Shown: positions 43,539 to 52,430 of the stretch, one piece after another
How the letters are laid out: every line of letters begins with the position of its first letter
Position numbering within the stretch: the stretch's first letter is position 1
From: Paenibacillus sp. FSL W8-0186
GTDB lineage: Bacteria > Bacillota > Bacilli > Paenibacillales > Paenibacillaceae
Assembly: GCF_037969765.1 (NCBI RefSeq)
Contig: NZ_CP150207.1
Location: forward strand, 1,598,001 to 1,662,000
Reading direction: 5' to 3'
Length of the DNA: 64,000 bases
Position numbers and translations under genes: made by a program
The notes under the pieces: model-generated
Databases searched by the model: none
Seen by the model: the letters and a program-made list of their open reading frames with translations, nothing else
What the model was told of the DNA's origin: nothing

Positions 43539-44338
43539 TGAAATTGGGGTTTGGATTAATCCGCAGACCTTCGCCCCCGGGGAGTGAGGCGGAAGGGCTG
43601 CCGGATTATCAGAACTACGTACTGTCGGGAAAGCAAACTATGCTCTGCCTGGCTGCAGGGGCCGTATTGTTTACGGCTGTCGGATATATCTTTTTCCATT
43701 CCTGGCTGCTGGCGCTTCTGCTTGCCGGCGCGGCGGTGTTTGTCCCGAAGCCGTGGAGCAGGTACCTGCTTCGTAGGCGAAGGGAAGCGCTCAGCCTGAA
43801 TTTTAAACAGGCGCTTTATTCATTGTCCTCCTCGCTGGCAGCAGGCCGTTCCGTCGAGAACGGATTTCGCGAAGCGATTCAGGATCTTCGGCTGCTGTAT
43901 CCAGACGGCAAAAATGATCTCATGATCGAGCTTGGGATCATATGCACCCGGATGGAGTACGGGGAGCCGATCGAGGATGCGCTGCAGGATTTCAGCAGAC
44001 GGGCGGGCATGGAGGACATCAGCAATTTTGCGGATGTGTTTACGACCTGTAAACGCTCCGGAGGCGATTTGGTAGAAGTTGTGAGAAGAACCTCATCTAT
44101 TATTAGCGAGAAGCTGGAAATCAGCCAGGAAATCAGCGTCATGATTGCTCAGAAGCGCTTTGAGGCCAAGGCGATGCTGGCATCGCCGGTCCTGTTTCTA
44201 TTATTTATGGATTTAACTTCTCCAGACTATATGCAGCCGCTGCATCAAGGCGCCGGACTGGTCATTTCGTCGGCTGCCCTAATGCTGTTTGCCGTAAGCG
44301 CCTGGATCATGATGAAGATCATGGATATCCGGGTTTAG
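43538..44338 (+). CDS. tadB: TadB-like inner-membrane platform protein
   Basis: A 266-residue T2SF-domain membrane protein. Two helices near residues 32-72, a cytoplasmic domain with SLSSSLAAGRSVENGF and GDLVEVVRRT, then helices near 210-260. Forms the membrane platform for the pilus with TadC. Overlaps the ATPase stop by one base. Confidence 0.9.
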   Translation: MKLGFGLIRRPSPPGSEAEGLPDYQNYVLSGKQTMLCLAAGAVLFTAVGYIFFHSWLLALLLAGAAVFVPKPWSRYLLRRRREALSLNFKQALYSLSSSLAAGRSVENGFREAIQDLRLLYPDGKNDLMIELGIICTRMEYGEPIEDALQDFSRRAGMEDISNFADVFTTCKRSGGDLVEVVRRTSSIISEKLEISQEISVMIAQKRFEAKAMLASPVLFLLFMDLTSPDYMQPLHQGAGLVISSAALMLFAVSAWIMMKIMDIRV

Positions 44339-44357
44339 GAGGGGTGCTCATATTGAC

Positions 44358-45233
44358 ATGAACTTGCTGTGGGGAATTTTGGCGATCGTCCTCCTTCTGG
44401 CCTGGCTGCTGCTGTACAGTCAAACGTCGCGGCGGTATCCCGGCGCTGTAAAACTGCAGATGGATGGCATCCGGCTGCAAAAATTGGCTCCTCCCATGCT
44501 TTATGTGCTGGAGCGGATCCAGGTGTCGCAAAGATTTCCGCTGTTCTTCTTCAAAATCCAGCGTTCGGTCAGGCAGATTAACGGCCAGCAGCGCGGCGGG
44601 GAGTATACGCTGCTGTTCTTGGCGGAGATGCTTACCTACAGTTATCTGCTGCTCATTGGCGGCTGCTTGATTTCAATAGCGATGGAGGGGGAAGCCAGCG
44701 GGTTCCTCATCGGGTTCCTGCTCGCCGTTCTGCTGCCTGTCGCGCTAATTAGCGACTTGCACAGCAAGGTGAAGCGGCGGGAACAGCAGATTCTGCTTGA
44801 ATTGCCAGAGCTGTTGAATAAAATCGTCCTGCTTGTCGGCGCCGGCTCGACAGTTCAGCAGGCGATCAAGCATTGCCTGGAACGGAAGCGCGGGCAAGAG
44901 AGCCATCCTTTGTATCGCGAGCTGTTTCAAATGCAGCGGGAATGCGAAGGAGGATATTCCTTTGCTCAGGCTATGGAAGGCTTTAGCAAACGCTGCGGCA
45001 TCCAGGAGGTGTCCGCATTTACGACGGCGGTATTGCTGAATTTTCGCCGCGGCGGCAGCGATTTCGTGATGGCGCTTCGCGATCTGTCCCATTCGCTATG
45101 GGAGAAACGGAAAGCGGTCGGCAAGACCCTGGGAGAGCAGGCTTCATCCAAACTGGTTTTTCCAATGGTGCTGTTGTTTTTAATAATTGTTATTTTGGTG
45201 GGGACTCCCGCATTCCTGATTATGGATCTGTAG
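44358..45233 (+). CDS. tadC: TadC-like inner-membrane platform protein
   Basis: A 291-residue second T2SF protein: N-terminal helix at residues 3-22, helices around 95-135, cytoplasmic domain with ELPELLNKIVLLVGAGSTVQQAI and RRGGSDFVMALRDLS, and a C-terminal helix at about 265-288. AGGAGGGG lies upstream of ATG 44358. Partner of TadB. Confidence 0.9.
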   Translation: MNLLWGILAIVLLLAWLLLYSQTSRRYPGAVKLQMDGIRLQKLAPPMLYVLERIQVSQRFPLFFFKIQRSVRQINGQQRGGEYTLLFLAEMLTYSYLLLIGGCLISIAMEGEASGFLIGFLLAVLLPVALISDLHSKVKRREQQILLELPELLNKIVLLVGAGSTVQQAIKHCLERKRGQESHPLYRELFQMQRECEGGYSFAQAMEGFSKRCGIQEVSAFTTAVLLNFRRGGSDFVMALRDLSHSLWEKRKAVGKTLGEQASSKLVFPMVLLFLIIVILVGTPAFLIMDL

Positions 45234-45262
45234 CTTTTATTAATTCGAGGAGGGGTTTGCTG

Positions 45263-45460
45263 ATGTTAGAGGTATTGCGCGGAAGAATGGGAGAGCTTTG
45301 GCGGGATGAAGACGGTCTCGGTATGCTCGAGATGATTTTGATCATCGCGGTCATCGTTATTATTGCCGTGATCTTTCGTAAGGAGTTGAAGGCGATTGTT
45401 GAAAATCTGCTGTCCAAGGCTGACAAGAAGACGGACTCCTTTATGGACGGCGGAGAATAG
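45263..45460 (+). CDS. flp: Flp1-type IVb pilin
   Basis: A 65-residue prepilin. After a short charged leader the sequence GLGMLEMILIIAVIVIIAV gives a cleavage site after Gly with Glu at mature position 5 and a long hydrophobic helix, the hallmark of type IVb pilins. The start ATG 45263 follows AGGAGGGG; the longer open frame from 45098 lies in tadC. This is the presumed major pilus subunit, processed by the A24 peptidase at 49348. Confidence 0.9.
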   Translation: MLEVLRGRMGELWRDEDGLGMLEMILIIAVIVIIAVIFRKELKAIVENLLSKADKKTDSFMDGGE

Positions 45461-46113
45461 TGAAGCTGCTGCGAAACAAGGATGGGAACTTTACGATAGA
45501 AGCCTCGCTTGTATTTCCGGTCATATTTTTTACGCTACTGCTGCTGCTGTTTTTTTGCATGTATTTATACCAAAATGCGGTGTTGGGCCATACGGCTTTC
45601 GCAGCTGCCGAGCGCAGCGCCTTTGTATGGGATAACAGCTACCGCGAACCAAAGACTGGGGCTTATGAGGACGATCAGTATGATTCGCTGTACTGGCGAA
45701 TACATGACGATGGGATGCTGCAGCTTCTCTTCGGATCGTTTGGCGGAAATTCCCTGGCTGTATTGGAGCTGCCAAGCAGTACAGAGTCCAGCGGCAATCT
45801 GCCATTGAAGAAGCTCGGAAATATCGGCCGTAAAATTCCGGCTGGGATGGAAGGGCAAATGATATACGATAACAGGCTGCTGTTTCGTAAAGTTTCCGTA
45901 ACACTACACCGGAACATCCCCCTTGCTCCGCTGGAGACTGTCATTGGGGACGTCAGGCAAGCAGGGCATTCCGCTTCTTATATTGTAGAGCCGGTGGAAT
46001 GGATCCGCACCGTTGATCTTGTCCGTTATTACGGAGCGAGGTTTAAAGGAACAGGCAAGGAGCATGTCGGTCAGGCCGACGCGGGGAAAGCGCTGAAACT
46101 ATATGCGAAATAA
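45460..46113 (+). CDS. TadE-like pseudopilin/pilus assembly protein
   Basis: A 217-residue protein with the TadE N-terminus NFTIEASLVFPVIFFTLLLL (Glu at position 5 after a possible cleavage point) and a soluble C-terminal part. GTG start at 45460 overlaps the pilin stop by one base. Likely minor pilin-like component of the Tad machine. Confidence 0.82.
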   Translation: MKLLRNKDGNFTIEASLVFPVIFFTLLLLLFFCMYLYQNAVLGHTAFAAAERSAFVWDNSYREPKTGAYEDDQYDSLYWRIHDDGMLQLLFGSFGGNSLAVLELPSSTESSGNLPLKKLGNIGRKIPAGMEGQMIYDNRLLFRKVSVTLHRNIPLAPLETVIGDVRQAGHSASYIVEPVEWIRTVDLVRYYGARFKGTGKEHVGQADAGKALKLYAK

Positions 46114-46137
46114 GGCCTCATCTTGAAGGGGGTTCCT

Positions 46138-48363
46138 ATGTTGGACAAGCGCCGATCAGAACAGGGGGCAGTAACGGTATTTCTGATTGTTATTTTTGCG
46201 GCTGTTTTTGCTTTTGTGGCGATTTTTATTGATTTCGCCAGAATGTCGGCACTGCAGGCGCGAACGGAGGGGCTCGCTCATGCGGCAGCACGTTCCGTTC
46301 TATCTGCGTACGATAAGCAGCTGCTGGAGAAATACGGATTGTTTGCGTTCGGTGAGACGGATGAAAATTATTTAATGTCCAAGGTGCTCCAGGACAACTT
46401 TCAGCTGGCCATACGGAGCGATGATCTGCCTATCCTGGGAGCACAATTGGATTCTTCCGCCGTAGAATTGCTGCGACCCCTGGGGTACTACTCGGTCTTC
46501 AGACGGCAAATTCGCGAGGAAATGAAATATAAGGCACCAGTTGATTTTGCGATTGAGGTCGTTAACAAATTCAAGCCGATATCTCAGATCATGAAAGAGG
46601 CCTCCAACACGGTGGATTTACTTAGCAAGCTTCAAAGGTTGTATGATCAGAGGGAGGATAAATTGGATCAATTGCTGTCTGCGCAGAAGCAAGCCGCTTC
46701 GTCGGCCAAGGGATATACAGACCGCCTATCCCGGGGGAATTATACGTACATTCCGGATCATTTGCTGGGAGGCCGCATTCGCCTGATAGCTGATGCGGCC
46801 TCCCAATATAACGACTATTTGGCCAAAGCGGAGGAGGATCGGGATAGGGAGCCATCCGAACGTATATACTCCGAACTGCTGGAGGATTACCGGAATGATA
46901 CTGGGAGGGTCTTTAGAGGACTCTCGCAAACTGATCAGGAGGCCGCAGCTCAGCATGCTCAACAGCTATCCTCGGCTAGAGATTTGCTTGAAGGGATACG
47001 GGAAATCAATGAGCAAATGCGTCTGGTCATCAAGGAGTCCGAGAGCAGGACGGCACAGCATGGATATGATTCCGTATCCCGGGGACTAAGCATTGGAGGA
47101 GACGAAGCAGTCTCCGGCGAGGCGGAAATCGCCGAAATCCGCGGCAGGAGCGAGGACTTGTTGTTGCAGACAACGCTTTTAGAGGATTTGGAAGCAGGGA
47201 TCGAAGCCCAAGAGGCGAGCTTCAACAGCGCTCATCAAGCGGTTGTCACCCTGTTAACAAAATCCTCAGCTATCGGTGCCGCATCTTTTGGCAGCGCCAG
47301 CGGTTTTAAATCGGAGACGGTGCATGCCAGCCGGGAAATCGATCGATATCTGCGGACTTATTCCGATCCAGGGAGCGGTAATGCGCTGCAGCAAGTTCAA
47401 ACCAAAGTAGAGGCTCATCGCTCAAGCGACGCACAGCGCAAGCAGACAGAACAGCAAGCTGCTGCAGAACTAAAGCATGCGTTCAGTTTGCTTCGGCAGA
47501 TCGAAGAACTTAAGAACAAAATGGGGGAGCATCAGAAGCAATTCGATGTGCTGAGGTCTTATTTTGATAACAATCGCGCCTTAAATCAAGATCATTCCGC
47601 GGAAACGGGACAAAGTATCCGGGGTCGCAATCCAGATCCATACGAGGCGGGCGAGCAAGCCATGGGGGGCATGGATGTTTTGTACGCTTCCTTGTCTGAA
47701 ATGATGTCCGGCATAACGGACAATGGCTATCAGACAGAGTATGTTGTCAGTTACTTTGATTTCTTCGACGTCAGCACGCTTAAGGAGCTTATGGAAGGCC
47801 GATCGGATAAGCTGGATGCGATGATAGAACAATTTGCCCCGCAGCGGCAGGAGGTAGAATATATATTGTACGGTTTTCATAATCCAGCAGGAAATGTTGC
47901 CGCTGCCTACGGTGAAATATTCACTATGCGTCTTGCGATCCGTACGATGGAGGGACTCATCAAGCATGCGAGCAAGGTCAACCCGCTGTTGATTTTGGCC
48001 TCCGCCTTACTTTACGGAGTTGTTGAGGCCGTCAAGGATATGGTGCGGCTATGTCAAAAGGGAGGCTTACAGCTTAGCAATTATTTGAGAGTCGAATTAA
48101 CGTACAGGGATCACCTTCGGTTATTTCTGCTGCTCCACGGTACCAGCGACCAACGCCTGTCGCGGATGTTATCGGTAGTTCGTTTTAATACAGGCATCAA
48201 TCCCGATGAACGGGCTACTTATATTCAAGGGGAAGTAACCGTAGCTTTGCCATTATGGTTCTTGCCGGGAGTGTCCAAAGCCATTGGCAGCGCCGGCGCT
48301 TTACAGGGACGAGTGGAAGGAAGCCGATATTATGCCGTCAAGCAAGCGCATTATTCATATTGA
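46138..48363 (+). CDS. TadG-like large pilus assembly protein
   Basis: A 741-residue membrane-anchored protein. The N-terminus GAVTVFLIVIFAAVFAFVAI is the TadE/TadG helix; DFARMSALQARTEGLAHAAA and LLEKYGLFAFG follow. Residues about 150-480 are largely coiled coil, then a C-terminal hydrophobic part (PLLILASALLYGVVEAV near residue 617). ATG 46138 with AAGGGGG; an in-frame ATG at 46123 has no site. Coupled to the next gene by a 32-base overlap. Confidence 0.8.
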   Translation: MLDKRRSEQGAVTVFLIVIFAAVFAFVAIFIDFARMSALQARTEGLAHAAARSVLSAYDKQLLEKYGLFAFGETDENYLMSKVLQDNFQLAIRSDDLPILGAQLDSSAVELLRPLGYYSVFRRQIREEMKYKAPVDFAIEVVNKFKPISQIMKEASNTVDLLSKLQRLYDQREDKLDQLLSAQKQAASSAKGYTDRLSRGNYTYIPDHLLGGRIRLIADAASQYNDYLAKAEEDRDREPSERIYSELLEDYRNDTGRVFRGLSQTDQEAAAQHAQQLSSARDLLEGIREINEQMRLVIKESESRTAQHGYDSVSRGLSIGGDEAVSGEAEIAEIRGRSEDLLLQTTLLEDLEAGIEAQEASFNSAHQAVVTLLTKSSAIGAASFGSASGFKSETVHASREIDRYLRTYSDPGSGNALQQVQTKVEAHRSSDAQRKQTEQQAAAELKHAFSLLRQIEELKNKMGEHQKQFDVLRSYFDNNRALNQDHSAETGQSIRGRNPDPYEAGEQAMGGMDVLYASLSEMMSGITDNGYQTEYVVSYFDFFDVSTLKELMEGRSDKLDAMIEQFAPQRQEVEYILYGFHNPAGNVAAAYGEIFTMRLAIRTMEGLIKHASKVNPLLILASALLYGVVEAVKDMVRLCQKGGLQLSNYLRVELTYRDHLRLFLLLHGTSDQRLSRMLSVVRFNTGINPDERATYIQGEVTVALPLWFLPGVSKAIGSAGALQGRVEGSRYYAVKQAHYSY

Positions 48364-49333
48364 GTCTGCTGACAAAACCTCTAGCGGGAGCATCGTGCTG
48401 GAAGCTTCGCTTGTACTGCCTATCTTCATTATGATCATGTTTTTCTTCATTTACATGGTTCAAATGTCGGTCTATTCCATACAATTGCACAGCGTTGCTT
48501 CCAATGCGGTAAGGCATATATCCGCGCATATATATCCCGTTGCTTTGGCCGTTGACCAGTATTCGGTGCAAAACAACAGAGGGGGTAAGAACGATGGCGG
48601 CGCTGTAGGGCAAGGGAGCGTGTTCGATTGGAATATGCCCAAATTATCGCTGGCGGAATGGGCCGGGCAATATGCCGATAAGCTTCCCGAACCTCTATCC
48701 CTGTGGATTATGGATGCGGCAGCCAAGGGGGATGAACCGCTGAGCGACCTGAAGAACAACGTGCTGGAAGCAGTTCTTGATCCTGTAGTAAAACCAATGT
48801 TGCAGCCGTTTGTGCAGGATACAGTGCTTAGCGAGCGGCGGCTGCATGTGAGCAGAATTACTGTCCCTGATCTGAAGACGGGGAGGAGCCCGTACTTCGG
48901 AATCGAGTTAAGCTATGAACTGCCGATTCAAGTGCCCCTCAGCAATCGGAAAATCGTGCTTCAGGCGAGGGCGCAGGAACGGCTCTGGGTTGGGGATACG
49001 GGGGAGCTGAAGAAGGATACAAGCGGGGAGCAGGCCGAGGGACGGGCTCCGGTGATTTTGAGCAAGCCGAATCCGGCCTATGCCGGCCGTAAAGCGCTGG
49101 TCAGCGCCCAGGTTGAGCCGGGGGCGATCGTCAAGTTGACGGTTTATTACAAGAGTGGGGTAAGCCAGGCCAAATTTCTGGGGGAAGCTTCTGCGGATGA
49201 AAACGGCATTGTGGAGTGGCAGTGGCTTGTCGGCGGCAATACGACGCCCGGTACTTGGACATTCGTGGTCGAGACAGAGGACGGGCTGCGTACAACAGCG
49301 GAGTTCGTTGTTGAAAGTCCGAACAAAAAATGA
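48332..49333 (+). CDS. TadE-like protein with C-terminal Ig-like domain
   Basis: About 333 residues. SIVLEASLVLPIFIMIMFFF near residue 20 is a TadE-type N-terminal helix with Glu at the expected place. The last ~95 residues (PNPAYAGRKALVSAQVEPGA to TTAEFVVESP) read as an Ig-like beta-sandwich, an addition not usual for TadE. ATG 48332 has GGAAGG upstream and lies 32 bases inside the preceding gene. The stop overlaps the frame of the peptidase gene (ATGA). Confidence 0.8.
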   Translation: MPSSKRIIHIESADKTSSGSIVLEASLVLPIFIMIMFFFIYMVQMSVYSIQLHSVASNAVRHISAHIYPVALAVDQYSVQNNRGGKNDGGAVGQGSVFDWNMPKLSLAEWAGQYADKLPEPLSLWIMDAAAKGDEPLSDLKNNVLEAVLDPVVKPMLQPFVQDTVLSERRLHVSRITVPDLKTGRSPYFGIELSYELPIQVPLSNRKIVLQARAQERLWVGDTGELKKDTSGEQAEGRAPVILSKPNPAYAGRKALVSAQVEPGAIVKLTVYYKSGVSQAKFLGEASADENGIVEWQWLVGGNTTPGTWTFVVETEDGLRTTAEFVVESPNKK

Positions 49334-49347
49334 CGAGGAGAGCTGCT

Positions 49348-49860
49348 ATGCATGTTGAAATTTGGGGCTGCTTTTTATTGCTTGCTGCTGCGTTCATTAC
49401 CGATATTCGCTCGATGAAAATCCCCAATGTGATTACAATAACCGGTACGGTGCTTGGTATCGCATATCATGGGATTTCCGGCGGGGCAGCAGGTTTTATA
49501 TTTGCCGTAAAGGGCGCTGCTGTCGGCTTTGGCGTAATGGCAGTATTGTATGCGGTGCGGGCCGTAGGCGGAGGTGACGTGAAGCTGTTTGCAGGAATCG
49601 GAGCTTGGGTTGGCGTACCGCTGACATTATCCGTGCTGATGTATTCGATTCTGGCTGCCGGCTGCATTGGCATCTTGATTCTGATTTGCAGAAGAGAAGC
49701 AGTGAGGCGGCTTGGCGGCATACTGCGCAGTGTCCTGGGAGTCATTATGCTGCGCAGTATAAGTCCGATCCGATCCATTGCAGCGCAGGATAAGCCGCTG
49801 ACCTTTCCGTTCATGCTAGCAGTGTTGCCCGGTGCCATCATGGCAGTCTATTATTTTTAG
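49348..49860 (+). CDS. tadV: A24-family prepilin peptidase (TadV/CpaA-like)
   Basis: About 170 residues, several membrane helices. The two catalytic Asp sites are visible: AAFITDIRSMKIPN near residue 14 and VGGGDVKLF near residue 72 (G-x-G-D). Cleaves prepilin leaders of the Flp1 pilin and TadE-like proteins. ATG 49348 is preceded by AGGAGAG; the upstream ATG 49330 overlaps the previous stop and lacks a spaced site. Confidence 0.92.
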   Translation: MHVEIWGCFLLLAAAFITDIRSMKIPNVITITGTVLGIAYHGISGGAAGFIFAVKGAAVGFGVMAVLYAVRAVGGGDVKLFAGIGAWVGVPLTLSVLMYSILAAGCIGILILICRREAVRRLGGILRSVLGVIMLRSISPIRSIAAQDKPLTFPFMLAVLPGAIMAVYYF

Positions 49861-49880
49861 GGGCAGGGAGTGAGCTTTCG

Positions 49881-51527
49881 TTGAAAGGGATAGTAACTGA
49901 TTTTGTCAGAAATGATGGGACATATATGGTGGTTAATACGGAAGATGGGCTGCATGCAGAGCTGTTGAACGAGGTACAGCGGAGTATGGTGAATTCGGTA
50001 GCGATCCCCCATCTGCTGCGGCTGGAAGTGAGAGAGATTGATTTTAACGTTACGCTGCATTATGAGATTACCGGAAAAAGAATGCTGTCGCAGTGCCTGA
50101 AAAGCGATTGGATGACGATGACGGAATTCTACAGCATTTCGCTGCAAATCGTTAAAGTTCTCGATAGCAGCAAGGAATATATGCTCTCTTCCGGAAATTA
50201 TCTCTTGGATGAAGATCATATTTTTGTGGAAGATTTATTGCCGAGCGGTACCATCTATCTGGCTTATCTGCCTTTGCTCCATATGCCTCCAGATCATTCC
50301 ATTGCCCAATCTATGCTGCATCTCGTCAACCGTATGATGACAAGGGTTAAGAATATAGAGGGAAGTGGCATCCAGAAAATTATCGGTTTATGTGGGGGAG
50401 AGCAGTTCTCGGTAACCGGGTTAAAGAATTTACTGATATCACTGCTGCTCGAGGAAGATTCTAGTGAAGGGCAGGGATCAAACGTACATATCCGTGATAC
50501 CGGGAGAAGACCACGTGAGTTAGATGCTCCTGAAGTGCCGATGCCGCCGAATTCCAAAAATACATTCCAAGTACCGTTTGCCGCTCCTGAACCAAGCTCA
50601 AGCTTAATTCCTAGCCGGATAAATGCAATGTCCTCTGCCAGCATTTACGAAGGAGCTTTTATGGAAGAAGAGGGAGGAATATATGAGGAGGAGGCGGAGA
50701 GCCGGACAGAAATTAAACCTGCATATATATGGCTAGGCGCTGCGTTACTGGTTGCGCTCATCTGGAAGCTTGCGTATTTGGATGGGTCTGCTGGCAATGG
50801 ACTTTACATTAGTGCGGGATCATCGCTGGCTGTAATATTCATTGCGCTGCTAATCCAGAGCGGAAAATTTGACTTGGTTCGTTTTTTTAGGGACAAGGGC
50901 AATGAGGAAGGGGATTTTCAAATTGAGGATAATGTTCGTTTAGCTGGGGAGGAGGAACATGAAAAATCTAGGTTCACCAAACGCCGCAAGCCAGAGCGGT
51001 ATGAGGAGAAATGGAGATGGAACGCCCCGTCCCCCTCCTCATCTATTGCGCCTTCTCCAATTAGGTCATCCGAATCCTATGAATCAATTCAGACACCGGT
51101 ATCCAAGCCGTATCGTGAGCATGTTGAATTGGAGCCGCCCGCCGCGGCTTCCCCGGCAACCGTATTGTTGAAGGATATATCGAAGGAGGAGCAACCGCAG
51201 GCTGGTAGCGTAAACTATTTGGAGAAAATAACCTCATCAGGTGCCGGATTTGAACGAATCCTTTTATCCAAAGGCAGCTTTATAATCGGCCGTTCTGAGG
51301 AATTAGCCCAATATGTGGAGAAGCAGTCCGGGGTATCCCGGGCTCATGTCGAGCTTATGATCCTGGAAGGTGATTGCCGCATCAAGGATTTAGGCTCCAG
51401 AAACGGCACCAAGTTAAACGGCGAACTGATTGCGCCTTACAAAGACTATCCGCTCGAACCCGGAGATTCGTTTACCATGGCCGAGGTTACGTTTCGTTAC
51501 GGTAGAGAGATTCGAAATTCGGCATGA
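49881..51527 (+). CDS. DUF6382-FHA membrane protein of the Tad operon
   Basis: A 548-residue protein. Residues about 1-190 resemble the DUF6382 domain; two adjacent membrane helices lie near 280-325; a Pro/Ser-rich linker follows; residues about 455-545 are an FHA domain with SFIIGRSEE, VSRAHVEL and DLGSRNGTKLNG, which binds phosphothreonine. TTG start with GGCAGGGAG. FHA proteins at the end of Tad operons probably link the machine to Ser/Thr phosphorylation; no kinase gene is in the window. Confidence 0.85.
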   Translation: MKGIVTDFVRNDGTYMVVNTEDGLHAELLNEVQRSMVNSVAIPHLLRLEVREIDFNVTLHYEITGKRMLSQCLKSDWMTMTEFYSISLQIVKVLDSSKEYMLSSGNYLLDEDHIFVEDLLPSGTIYLAYLPLLHMPPDHSIAQSMLHLVNRMMTRVKNIEGSGIQKIIGLCGGEQFSVTGLKNLLISLLLEEDSSEGQGSNVHIRDTGRRPRELDAPEVPMPPNSKNTFQVPFAAPEPSSSLIPSRINAMSSASIYEGAFMEEEGGIYEEEAESRTEIKPAYIWLGAALLVALIWKLAYLDGSAGNGLYISAGSSLAVIFIALLIQSGKFDLVRFFRDKGNEEGDFQIEDNVRLAGEEEHEKSRFTKRRKPERYEEKWRWNAPSPSSSIAPSPIRSSESYESIQTPVSKPYREHVELEPPAAASPATVLLKDISKEEQPQAGSVNYLEKITSSGAGFERILLSKGSFIIGRSEELAQYVEKQSGVSRAHVELMILEGDCRIKDLGSRNGTKLNGELIAPYKDYPLEPGDSFTMAEVTFRYGREIRNSA

Positions 51528-51551
51528 CGAAGGGAAAGAAAATGGGTTAAT

Positions 51552-51615
51552 AAAACATGTTTGCATGGCCCGTTGTTACAATCTGGACAGCGGGCTTACC
51601 GGTCTTTGTTTAAAT
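51552..51615 (+). repeat. 64-bp element, copy 1 (terminator-like)
   Basis: Aligns without gaps to 52367-52430 with 43 of 64 identical bases. GCCCGTTGT (51568-51576) pairs with ACAGCGGGC (51587-51595), so it may end the Tad transcript. Confidence 0.65.
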
Positions 51616-51620
51616 CGGGA

Positions 51621-52256
51621 TCATACTTTATTTTCTAATGAATTAAAGTAATCGATTATTTCCTTAGAAGGAGTTGCTTCTATGCACCAATACTCTTCAG
51701 TCCTGTTTTCTTCTTCACCATAAGATATTTTTATATACATATTCCGATAAAAATCAGTGATCTGTTTATTTATTGTTTCCTTATTAATAACGTAACCTCT
51801 AAACAAACTTAATCCGAAAGGCTCTTTATTAGGCTTGAGGTTCGTTTCGGTATCATTTAGCGCATTTGTAGTTGTCAGGTCACCGGTTAAAAGATAATCA
51901 ATCATACTTGGCTCCAAAGTAAATGATTGAATGACATTTTTCAGTTCTTCTGTATAGTTATCCATTACAATTTCATAAATGAAACGATCATCGTCTTCCT
52001 CATGATTAAAAGTGACAGTTGCAGATATATTGTACTTTTTACTTGATTGAATTTTTTTAAAAACATTTTTGTCTTGGGATATTTTCTTTTCTAAATCTTC
52101 TTTTTCAGAAATTTTTGTATATTCATCAGTCCGAATCTCACTTTTAGTAGTGTTTGTTATATTCTCCCCGGCGTTGAAAGGGGTATTTTTGTCGCAAGCT
52201 ACAGCTATTAACAAGAAAGTTGAGAATATAATGAGAAAATGAATTTTGCATTTCAT
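51621..52256 (-). CDS. AT-rich orphan lipoprotein
   Basis: A 211-residue lipoprotein of no family I recognise. Signal peptide with lipobox-like IAVAC (Cys near residue 21); the mature part is rich in Lys, Asn, Thr, Ile and Glu and has no further membrane segment. Base and codon use are far more AT-rich than any neighbour, which suggests horizontal acquisition. It lies alone on the minus strand between the Tad operon and a TIGR01777 gene, and the 64-bp elements flank it on both sides. GGAGG lies just before the ATG. Function unknown. Confidence 0.75.
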   Translation of the reverse strand: MKCKIHFLIIFSTFLLIAVACDKNTPFNAGENITNTTKSEIRTDEYTKISEKEDLEKKISQDKNVFKKIQSSKKYNISATVTFNHEEDDDRFIYEIVMDNYTEELKNVIQSFTLEPSMIDYLLTGDLTTTNALNDTETNLKPNKEPFGLSLFRGYVINKETINKQITDFYRNMYIKISYGEEENRTEEYWCIEATPSKEIIDYFNSLENKV

Positions 52257-52315
52257 TATATAAAACCTCCATGCTATTCAACTAATAAATTAAGATTGTA
52301 TTACATAAATATTTA

Positions 52316-52345
52316 GCCCTCCAAAGAACATATTCTTTGGAGGGC
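52316..52345. repeat. Perfect 13-bp hairpin upstream of the orphan lipoprotein gene
   Basis: GCCCTCCAAAGAA (52316-52328) and complement (52333-52345), four-base loop; no good T-run on either strand, so not a classic terminator. Confidence 0.6.
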
Positions 52346-52366
52346 CTTAAATCAAGTGATCGTAAA

Positions 52367-52430
52367 AAAATATGTATGCACAGCCCGCTGTCTCTGCATA
52401 GACGACGGGCTTATTGGCGTGTCTTCAAAT
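52367..52430. repeat. 64-bp element, copy 2
   Basis: Second copy of the element at 51552-51615. It has GCCCG/CGGGC hairpin arms and covers the end of the minus-strand epimerase gene, for which it may be the terminator (T-run on the minus strand). Confidence 0.6.
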
